Positions 1-6,349 of a DNA stretch of 8,623 nucleotides are shown piece after piece. This stretch comes from Candidatus Nitrosopumilus sp. (GTDB lineage: Archaea; Thermoproteota; Nitrososphaeria; Nitrososphaerales; Nitrosopumilaceae), in assembly GCA_022758935.1 (NCBI GenBank), contig JAEMQG010000074.1, positions 1 to 8,623 of the forward strand. Direction: 5' to 3'. The notes beneath the pieces were generated by a model, which did not search any database, was not told the origin of the DNA, and saw nothing but the letters and a program-made list of their open reading frames with translations. Positions within the stretch are counted from its first letter, which is position 1; each line of letters opens with the position of its first letter. Made by a program: the position numbers and the translations under genes.

Positions 1-1028
1 AGTGCAGGGCCCATTCCATCATAGTAAGAAATAATATCAGTAAATTTATTGTTATCACATTCTAAATTAATCTGATTAAGTAATGTTCCTAATTCCATAT
101 CCTCAACAGAGAGATTATCATGTTTGATGTTTTGCATATTAGTTTTATCTGATTTCGTTTCGGTATTTTCTTTATGATAGTTCTCTGCTGAAGACGAATT
201 ATCATTGTTTAAAATAATTGAATTGTCTTTGATTACTGGTGGATCGGATGTACTTATGATTTTAGTATTAATTGGTTCTGATTTAGTTTTGCTATCAATA
301 GAATTATCTCCAATAAGATCATTGTCAGAAGGAAGTGTGATTTGTTCTTTGTAAAAATCAAAATAGGTTGTTTTTTCGCTTTCTTCATAGTGTACTTTAA
401 TGGAATAAGTACCGTCGGTTTTGAAATTAACTCCTGCCTTTACAAGAAAACTTGTCGAGAATTCAAAATTAGAATTAATTCGTTCATTATAAAATCCTGC
501 AGGAGCACCAAAAGGATCATAGATACCGATTAGTACAGAAGGTGAGCCCATATCAGAAACAAAACCTGTAATTGTGACTATATCATTATCAGTGTATTCA
601 ATCTGGTCAGTTGATAAAAAAATAATTTCTGGATTTATTGGTGAGGTGAGAGTCATTTCTGATTCTAAATTCTTGCCTAACATAGTGAAAAATTCATTTT
701 GACTTATTTTTCCATAATTGAGTTTTACTTTGTATTCTCCTGATTTGTCATAGAATGGTGAATCCAATGAAAATGTTTTTGAGAAAATTCCATCAGAATT
801 AACTTCTACGTTATTTGCAGATAGAATTTTCCCATCTGGATCATAAATGCTCAACCCAATAACAGGCATATTAAAATCTAAAATAATTCCAGAAATTATG
901 ATTGAATCGCCGGTATAATATCCAGATTTATCAAATTCTACTAAAATAGAATCTGCAAAGCTTTGTGATGCAATAGAAGGAATTAACATGGCTAGCACTA
1001 GCAGTACACCTATTTTGTATCCAAGCAC
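1..1028 (-). CDS. Secreted protein with two tandem Ig-like beta domains (partial, C-terminus missing)
   Basis: The reading frame is open from a GTG at 1028 to the left window edge, giving 342 complete codons with no stop. An in-frame TAA lies 15 bases upstream of the GTG. The GTG start gives a normal signal peptide: Lys5, a hydrophobic core at residues 6-20, and likely cleavage after SFA (residue 25). The next in-frame ATG, at 989, would leave only a short leader without a charged end. Two similar domains follow, about residues 28-115 and 135-226. Each has a Tyr-rich opening strand, a strand of the type SIIISG or IVTITG, an IYDP-[DF]-G turn, and a closing GxYxxKxxY strand. Residues 230-310 form a polar linker rich in Asn, Ser, Asp and Lys. 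The last residues, around LNQINLECD and SYYDGMGPA, begin another region that is cut off. This is probably an exported envelope protein of the type common in Thaumarchaeota. The exact function is unknown, and no enzyme motif is visible. Confidence 0.85.
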   Translation of the reverse strand, partial: MLGYKIGVLLVLAMLIPSIASQSFADSILVEFDKSGYYTGDSIIISGIILDFNMPVIGLSIYDPDGKILSANNVEVNSDGIFSKTFSLDSPFYDKSGEYKVKLNYGKISQNEFFTMLGKNLESEMTLTSPINPEIIFLSTDQIEYTDNDIVTITGFVSDMGSPSVLIGIYDPFGAPAGFYNERINSNFEFSTSFLVKAGVNFKTDGTYSIKVHYEESEKTTYFDFYKEQITLPSDNDLIGDNSIDSKTKSEPINTKIISTSDPPVIKDNSIILNNDNSSSAENYHKENTETKSDKTNMQNIKHDNLSVEDMELGTLLNQINLECDNNKFTDIISYYDGMGPA

Positions 1029-1048
1029 ACGACTAAAATCTTAATTTT

Positions 1049-1057
1049 GTATTTAAT
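1049..1057 (-). promoter_or_regulatory. Candidate TATA box for the tandem Ig-domain gene
   Basis: The minus-strand sequence ATTAAATAC is centred about 25-26 bases before the GTG at 1028. This is the usual archaeal spacing from TATA box to transcription start if the transcript begins at the start codon. No Shine-Dalgarno sequence precedes the GTG (the adjacent bases are TTTTAGTCGT), which agrees with a leaderless mRNA. The background is AT-rich, so a chance match is possible. Confidence 0.4.
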
Positions 1058-1082
1058 ATTCACGTAGAAATTATACTATCAA

Positions 1083-2243
1083 TTATTTAGCAAAGATTGA
1101 AGTTGACAACGGTGTAGACAGTGGAATTGAATCAGTCAATGAATTCCAAAGATAAGATTCAATATTATAAGTTCCAGCTAAAGTAGGTGTCCAAGATTGA
1201 GAAACATCAAGATTTTGGTTTCCAGAAATCTCACCCTGTATCCAAGAAACAGATGTAACAAAATTGTTCTCATCTTTGACTTGAATTATATAAATAAATT
1301 TCTGTTTGAAATTCTGTTCATTCATTATGTTTCCAACAATTTGCATTTGATGATTGGTTGAAAAAGATTTCAGTTGATTGCCTGAAGCATCAGACAAAAA
1401 AATTGGTGCAATTCGTAATTTTTTCAATGCTGATATCGAAGAAACAATTTTTGCACTTGTTTTGATTTCAAGACTATCAGATATAGAGTAGGGTTTTGGG
1501 AGTGTATGATCATCATATTTTGCAAATATGGTATCGCCAGGCATTACAAATAGTCGATTCCCACTTGAAGATTTATTTTGTGTAAAAGTAATAGTTGCAA
1601 TAAAGACACCAGATTCCTCAGATGTTTCAATGGCATTGATTTTTATTCCAGCATTGTCAGAATCGGAAGAAACTTTAATTGGAATATGATCCAGAGATTC
1701 AGGATTAAGATTAAGATCCGGATCAACAACACGAAGTAATGCAGTTTTGTCAGAAAAATAATTTTCTTCAGAAAATTGAATTGTATCAATACTCCATTGC
1801 ATTGGACCAGATTTGGCTAATACAACCCCATTTTCAAATGAGATTGTAATTGAAGAATCTGCATCCGCTTTTAAAAATCCACTCGTGGATCCATTTCCCG
1901 TAGTTTTAAGAGTTGGATCCATATCATCATCATTATAAGAAAATCCATTAAGAATTACTTCGGCAGTAAACATTCCAAAATTTAAATCAGGTTTTGTAAA
2001 TACATAGTACTTTGTAAGTTCCAGTGTAGAAATTTTGATAGTGCCATCTTCATCATCACTTATTGAATGAATCAAATATCTATCAGAGTTCCAGGTAGGC
2101 GTGATGGTAGTCACCACCTCTTTGCCTACCGATGAATTTACTGGGTTAATAAAAATTGGAGAGTGTTGTATATCATAATTTGGAATTTGTTCAGCAAATA
2201 CGGGAGAAAAAAACATTAGAAAAGCTAATGAAAGTATCAACAT
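1083..2243 (-). CDS. Secreted beta-rich protein with DPDLN domain and C-terminal surface-protein domain
   Basis: This is a complete 386-aa frame from an ATG at 2243 to a TAA. Residues 1-17 are a hydrophobic leader ending in PVFA, with predicted cleavage before EQ. Unusually, no basic residue precedes the hydrophobic core. No transmembrane anchor is seen after the leader, so the protein is probably released or held in the S-layer. Residues 30-145 are beta-rich and acidic. Residues 150-262 hold a domain with VVDPDLNLNPES (172-183), SSDSD and an ETSEESGVF segment, a pattern I associate with thaumarchaeal S-layer-like proteins, in which acidic loops often bind calcium. Residues 277-386 form a separate beta domain with a QVKDENN strand, SVSWIQG and SWTPTLAGTYNIESYLW, resembling C-terminal domains of many thaumarchaeal secreted proteins. 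N-glycosylation sequons occur at Asn36, Asn117 and Asn223. The gene lies between an LSm gene and another secreted-protein gene. The envelope role is inferred and the specific function is unknown. Confidence 0.88.
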   Translation of the reverse strand: MLILSLAFLMFFSPVFAEQIPNYDIQHSPIFINPVNSSVGKEVVTTITPTWNSDRYLIHSISDDEDGTIKISTLELTKYYVFTKPDLNFGMFTAEVILNGFSYNDDDMDPTLKTTGNGSTSGFLKADADSSITISFENGVVLAKSGPMQWSIDTIQFSEENYFSDKTALLRVVDPDLNLNPESLDHIPIKVSSDSDNAGIKINAIETSEESGVFIATITFTQNKSSSGNRLFVMPGDTIFAKYDDHTLPKPYSISDSLEIKTSAKIVSSISALKKLRIAPIFLSDASGNQLKSFSTNHQMQIVGNIMNEQNFKQKFIYIIQVKDENNFVTSVSWIQGEISGNQNLDVSQSWTPTLAGTYNIESYLWNSLTDSIPLSTPLSTSIFAK

Positions 2244-2255
2244 AACTACATAGTA

Positions 2256-2270
2256 TTTGAATTTGAATTT
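2256..2270 (-). repeat. Short TTCAAA hexamer repeat upstream of the secreted-protein gene
   Basis: The minus strand reads AAATTCAAATTCAAA, about two and a half copies of a TTCAAA unit, in the 53-base gap between the LSm stop and the next ATG. It overlaps the candidate TATA element by a few bases. It may be simple AT-rich spacer, or the remains of coding sequence (see findings). Confidence 0.3.
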
Positions 2271-2273
2271 ATT
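2266..2273 (-). promoter_or_regulatory. Candidate TATA box for the 386-aa secreted-protein gene
   Basis: The minus-strand sequence AATAAATT is centred about 26-27 bases before the ATG at 2243, the expected distance for a leaderless archaeal transcript. There is no Shine-Dalgarno sequence before that ATG (the preceding bases are ACTATGTAGTT). If real, it separates this gene from the rpoB-rpoA-LSm transcript. The evidence is spacing and composition only. Confidence 0.35.
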
Positions 2274-2296
2274 GTTTGAGAACTAGAGATATTGAT

Positions 2297-2527
2297 CTAT
2301 GACTCTTCTTCAGGTAATGAAACTGATAAAATATTATCACCGCGTAGCAGAATTGTTCCTAGCTTTGTAATTTTATTGTCTGAAATATCTTCAGCCTCAT
2401 GTAATGTTAAATTCATGTGAATATCAAAATCTTGAAGATTACCTCTTACAGTTTTGTTATTTCTTAATCTAAGTAAAACGATTTTGTTTTTACTATTGCT
2501 CATTAAAGTAGAAATTTCATCACCCAT
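2297..2527 (-). CDS. Sm-like (LSm) RNA-binding protein
   Basis: This small protein (76 aa from the ATG at 2527) has the full Sm fold signature. LSm proteins form six- or seven-membered rings that bind U-rich or A-rich single-stranded RNA and act in RNA processing and turnover. Sm1 covers about residues 15-47 (KIVLLRLRNNKTVRGNLQDF, then DIHMNLTL), with Asp35, His37, Met38 and Asn39 in the RNA-binding loop. Sm2 covers about residues 57-71, with RGDN at 62-65. The C-terminus is acidic (PEEES) before a TAG. The start is uncertain: GTG 2536, ATG 2533 and ATG 2527 are all in frame. I prefer 2527 because GTGAT (2536-2532) matches the archaeal anti-Shine-Dalgarno sequence at suitable spacing. Another possible site, TGAGGA, overlaps the rpoA stop but is about 20 bases from the upstream starts. 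It is probably co-transcribed with rpoA; what RNA it binds cannot be read from sequence. Confidence 0.93.
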   Translation of the reverse strand: MGDEISTLMSNSKNKIVLLRLRNNKTVRGNLQDFDIHMNLTLHEAEDISDNKITKLGTILLRGDNILSVSLPEEES

Positions 2528-2531
2528 TGTC

Positions 2532-2536
2532 ATCAC
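2532..2536 (-). promoter_or_regulatory. Possible Shine-Dalgarno for the LSm gene
   Basis: GTGAT on the minus strand pairs with the AUCAC of the archaeal 16S rRNA 3' end. Six bases lie between its GTG and the ATG at 2527. The same bases include the alternative in-frame starts GTG 2536 and ATG 2533, so they cannot be both ribosome-binding site and start codon; this decides the start call only weakly. Confidence 0.35.
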
Positions 2537-2557
2537 ATTGTAATTTTTTGATTGTCC

Positions 2558-5500
2558 TCATTTCTTCTTACTTACTTGCATGTACAGATCTACTGTACCA
2601 CTCCCTATTGGGATATTACTTCCTACAATAACGTTTTCAGTGATACCTTTGAGTTGTTCAACTTCACCAGCTAATGCAGCGTGTGCTATAGTGGGAACTG
2701 TAATTTCAAATGCAGCTCTTGCTAAAACACTGTCTTTGGTACCAGCAATTCCATGTCTTCCAATTTGTTGCATATATCCTCTGGAGCACATTAAATCAGA
2801 TACTAACATAATATACCTATTATCAACTTCAAGCCCTTGATCTTCCAAAGTACTATTTAGTTCATTAATCAATGCATTTCTTGTTGCCTCAATTCCCAAT
2901 GTGGCTGCAATTTCAAAGACGTTGTTCGTTCTAACATTTTTCTTGTCAATTCCTTTGACTTCAAGAACTTTAGCAATGTTAGAACCAGTTGTTTGAATTA
3001 CCCATTCATCATCTTTTTGAACTAATGTCACTCGTTCTATATCAGGAACTCCCTTAACAGTAGTATTGAGCACTTTATTTCTTATAGCAATTACAGTTGG
3101 AGCATCAGATTCTTCAACTAGTTTTAATGTCATTAATTCTCCTGTCGTTTCAATTTTAAATTTTTTATTCGATTGTAATGCAATTTCTACTTCTCCAACA
3201 GTGCACCCTCTTTCCTTAAGTCTATTTGGACTTAAAATTAGTTTAATTTGAGAAGTATAATCAGTTTCACTGTCAGAAATTAATGCACTAACTTTGGTTT
3301 GCAAGACATTTCTCGCTACTTCGATGGCTTTTTCTCTAGATTTTTTTGATTCTTCATCAAGATAAATGTCCATAGTTGGAGTAACAGGTTTTTTTCTTGC
3401 ATCAACAAGTTCAATTAATCTTGGAAGACCTAATGTTACGTTTCTTTCTTTTATCCCTGCAAAATGAAATGTTCTTAATGTCATCTGAGTACCAGGTTCA
3501 CCAATTGATTGTGCTGTGATGATACCTACAGCTTGACCAGGTTCAACTCTAGCTTTGTTGTATAATGAAAGACCCTTCTTACAAACAATTTCTGCACCTT
3601 CCTTACTTAGTTTTGAATCCAATAATCCATCAGTTACAAGTTGTTTTAACCGTGGATTAAATGACTTTGTGTATTTTTTTGCTAATTCTGAAATTTCTTC
3701 TCTAGTACCTTTCTTACCAGAGTCAATAATAGTTTGAGATTCAATTAACCTAGTGACATTGAATGCCTCTCCATGATCACTTTTTGCAACATCTATTCCA
3801 TCTTCACCATAAAGGAATTGAACAATATGACCATGTGGATCTCTTACCGTACCGTCATATTCTAACCTAATGTGCTCTAATGCATTGATTAACCTACGCT
3901 GCATATATCCACTTTGTTGTGTTCTAACTGCGGTATCTACAAGACCTTCTCTTCCTCCCATTGCATGGAAAAAGAATTCCAGAGCAGACAAACCTTCTCT
4001 ATAGTTTGATTTTACAAATCCGTGTGCGTCTGGATTATTGTCATTCTCTTGATAATGAGGTAATGCACGATTATGATAACCATCATGTAGTCTATTTCCA
4101 CGTCTTGATTGCTGTCCCAAAGCACCGGCCATCTGGCCAATGTTGAGAGATGATCCTCTTGCACCAGTTGTTGCCATAATTCTTCCAGCATTACTTTGAT
4201 CAAGTGATTGATCTGCCGTCATTCCAGCCTTATCTCTTGCTTTTCCTAATTCATTGACAATATACGCCTCTAATGCTTCTTCAGGTCTCATTCCTCGGGT
4301 TAGTTTTAGAGTTCCTTTTTCATATTGAGAAGTTAAATCAGATATGACATCATAAGTTTCTTGAATGTCGTCGAGAATTTGTTGTTTTTCCTTTTCTGGT
4401 ACTTCAAGATCAGAATAGCCATAGCTAAAACCATAATGAGTAATGTATTGTTTCACCATAATAAGAATAGAGTTTAAGAAATTCTTCGCTTTAGCATTTC
4501 CATAATCTTTTGCAATTCTATGCAACACACTTTCAGGTTCCTCAGCACCGATTGAGGATTTATCAATTACACCACTAAGTAGTTCACCATTTTTAATTAC
4601 AACGTCCTTCTGAGCACCTTTAGTTCCTTTGGACCATTTTGATGTGATTACATAGTTGAAGTCTTTTGGTAGAAATAATGAGAACAGTTGTTTACCAGTA
4701 TATGCTGGTCCATCTTTGGTTTTTGTTCCAGGTTTTGGGAGTTTATCAGTAAATCCACCAAGCATAGCATAATTGTAAAATTCTTGTGGAGTAAGAGTGG
4801 TATCATCTTTTGTTAGAAGGTAGGCACCAGTAACAAAGTCTCTTAGTGCCCCAATAATAGGTCCACCGTATCTTGGAGAGATCAGCTGATCCTGAACTCT
4901 CATCAACAGAATTGCTTCAGCTCTAGCTTCTTCACTTTGAGGAACATGAAGATTCATTTCATCACCATCAAAATCTGCGTTGTATGGAGGACATACAGAT
5001 GGATGTAATCTGAAGGTCTTTCCTGGAAGTACTCGTACATAGTGGGCCATAATTAACATTTGGTGAAGAGATGGCTGTCTGTTGAACATGACAATATCAC
5101 CATTAGCAAGATGTCTTTCTACAAGATATCCAATTTCCAATGTTTCAGCTATAGTAGAACGATCTTCAACAAAATCTAATCTAATTTTTACACCGTCAGG
5201 CCTAACAATGTAATTTACACCTGGGAATATGTTTGGACCATTAATCACCAGTTTTCTCATTCTTTCAATATTCCATTCAGTAACAATTTCAGGAATAGTT
5301 AGCTTCATTGCAACCTGTTCTGGAACTCCAACTTCAGACAAGTCCAAGTTAGGATCAGGAGAGATTACAGTTCTACTTGAAAAATCAACTCTCTTTCCAG
5401 AAAGTGATCCCCTAAATCTTCCTTCCTTTCCTTTCAGTCTTTGAGTTAATGTCTTTAGTGGACGACCTGAACGATGATGCGCCTGTGGTATACCTGAGAC

Positions 5501-6349
5501 TTCATTATCAAAATATGTGGTAGTATGATATTGTAACAAATCTACTAAATCTTGAACAATTAATGGAGGAGTCCCAGCTTCTTTGCTTTCTTTTAGTCTT
5601 TGATTAACTCTAATGATATCCACCATTTTGTGTGTCAAATCATCTTCAGATCTAATTCCAGTTTCAAGAATAATTGATGGTCTTACGGTTACTGGTGGAA
5701 CAGGTAAAGCTTGTAAAATAAACCATTCAGGTCTTGCAGTTACAGGATCATAGGCTAAAAGATTAAGATCATCATCCATAATTTGTGAAAATCTTTCTCT
5801 AATTGTGATTGGAAGCAATCTATGTTCACCGATTTCTGTTTTTTCAACAAAGATAGTAGGTTTTGTAAAAATTAATTCATATTGTGTTTTCCCACAATGA
5901 GGACATTCTTTTGCTTTTTTTGCCTTTTCAATAATTTGTTCAGGAATACGTTTTTCTGAAATTACAGTATATGCTGCATGTTTTTCTTTAATTTTTCTAA
6001 ATTCATCTAGATCCTCTTGTGGAACTTTGAGTCTTGCACAAGAACGACAAGTAGATTGTAAAAGCTTGTAAATATTGTCGATAAATGCAATATGTAAAAC
6101 AGGTTCAGCAAGTTCAATATGACCAAAGTGTCCGGGACATCGAGCAGCAGTATTTCCGCAGGTTAAACATTTTTGTCCAGGTTCAAGTGTACCGAGTCTT
6201 CCATCCATTAAACCACCTTGAACTGGCAGTCCATCCTCATCATATGTTTCAGGAGCAGTGATTTCTGCAACTGAGTATTTTCGAACTTCTGTTGGAGACC
6301 AAACTGAAAATCGTATTCCATCGACTGATTTTATTGCTTGAATTGACAT
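2558..6349 (-). CDS. rpoA: DNA-directed RNA polymerase subunit A, unsplit (A' + A'')
   Basis: This is the largest RNA polymerase subunit (Rpo1, homologue of eukaryotic RPB1 and bacterial beta'), 1263 aa, providing half of the active centre. In most archaea it is two genes; here both halves are one chain. In order: clamp zinc ligands C61, C64, C71 and H74; a second Cys set at 101, 104, 149 and 152; the SGKRVDFSSRTVISPDP lid/rudder region near 315-335; the catalytic NADFDGD at 457-463, whose Asp459, 461 and 463 hold the metal; a bridge helix around FFFHAMGGREG (Met797); and the trigger loop QMTLRTFHFAG at 955-965. The usual A'/A'' break would fall between about 855 and 930, and the frame is continuous there. 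The C-terminus has the conserved GRHGIAGTKDSVLARAAFE and no heptad-repeat tail. The start at 6349 is chosen because MSIQAIKSVDGIRFSVWSP is the family N-terminus and a Shine-Dalgarno sequence precedes it; the frame extends upstream to 6520 but only inside rpoB. Confidence 0.98.
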   Translation of the reverse strand: MSIQAIKSVDGIRFSVWSPTEVRKYSVAEITAPETYDEDGLPVQGGLMDGRLGTLEPGQKCLTCGNTAARCPGHFGHIELAEPVLHIAFIDNIYKLLQSTCRSCARLKVPQEDLDEFRKIKEKHAAYTVISEKRIPEQIIEKAKKAKECPHCGKTQYELIFTKPTIFVEKTEIGEHRLLPITIRERFSQIMDDDLNLLAYDPVTARPEWFILQALPVPPVTVRPSIILETGIRSEDDLTHKMVDIIRVNQRLKESKEAGTPPLIVQDLVDLLQYHTTTYFDNEVSGIPQAHHRSGRPLKTLTQRLKGKEGRFRGSLSGKRVDFSSRTVISPDPNLDLSEVGVPEQVAMKLTIPEIVTEWNIERMRKLVINGPNIFPGVNYIVRPDGVKIRLDFVEDRSTIAETLEIGYLVERHLANGDIVMFNRQPSLHQMLIMAHYVRVLPGKTFRLHPSVCPPYNADFDGDEMNLHVPQSEEARAEAILLMRVQDQLISPRYGGPIIGALRDFVTGAYLLTKDDTTLTPQEFYNYAMLGGFTDKLPKPGTKTKDGPAYTGKQLFSLFLPKDFNYVITSKWSKGTKGAQKDVVIKNGELLSGVIDKSSIGAEEPESVLHRIAKDYGNAKAKNFLNSILIMVKQYITHYGFSYGYSDLEVPEKEKQQILDDIQETYDVISDLTSQYEKGTLKLTRGMRPEEALEAYIVNELGKARDKAGMTADQSLDQSNAGRIMATTGARGSSLNIGQMAGALGQQSRRGNRLHDGYHNRALPHYQENDNNPDAHGFVKSNYREGLSALEFFFHAMGGREGLVDTAVRTQQSGYMQRRLINALEHIRLEYDGTVRDPHGHIVQFLYGEDGIDVAKSDHGEAFNVTRLIESQTIIDSGKKGTREEISELAKKYTKSFNPRLKQLVTDGLLDSKLSKEGAEIVCKKGLSLYNKARVEPGQAVGIITAQSIGEPGTQMTLRTFHFAGIKERNVTLGLPRLIELVDARKKPVTPTMDIYLDEESKKSREKAIEVARNVLQTKVSALISDSETDYTSQIKLILSPNRLKERGCTVGEVEIALQSNKKFKIETTGELMTLKLVEESDAPTVIAIRNKVLNTTVKGVPDIERVTLVQKDDEWVIQTTGSNIAKVLEVKGIDKKNVRTNNVFEIAATLGIEATRNALINELNSTLEDQGLEVDNRYIMLVSDLMCSRGYMQQIGRHGIAGTKDSVLARAAFEITVPTIAHAALAGEVEQLKGITENVIVGSNIPIGSGTVDLYMQVSKKK

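Noticed and set aside
342..533. A 63-aa plus-strand frame opposite the left secreted-protein gene
   Set aside because: The minus-strand frame has a signal peptide and duplicated domains; the plus-strand frame has no recognisable features and is a shadow.
2244..2296. A transcription terminator between the LSm gene and the secreted-protein gene
   Set aside because: No hairpin or clear T-run on the transcribed strand could be found in the gap; a weak archaeal terminator cannot be excluded but is not supported.
2580..2840. An 86-aa plus-strand frame antisense to the end of rpoA
   Set aside because: It is the mirror of conserved RpoA C-terminal coding sequence, with no ribosome-binding site or recognisable family.
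4012..4203. A 63-aa minus-strand frame inside rpoA
   Set aside because: It is an alternate frame of the conserved region just before the bridge helix, with no independent coding evidence.
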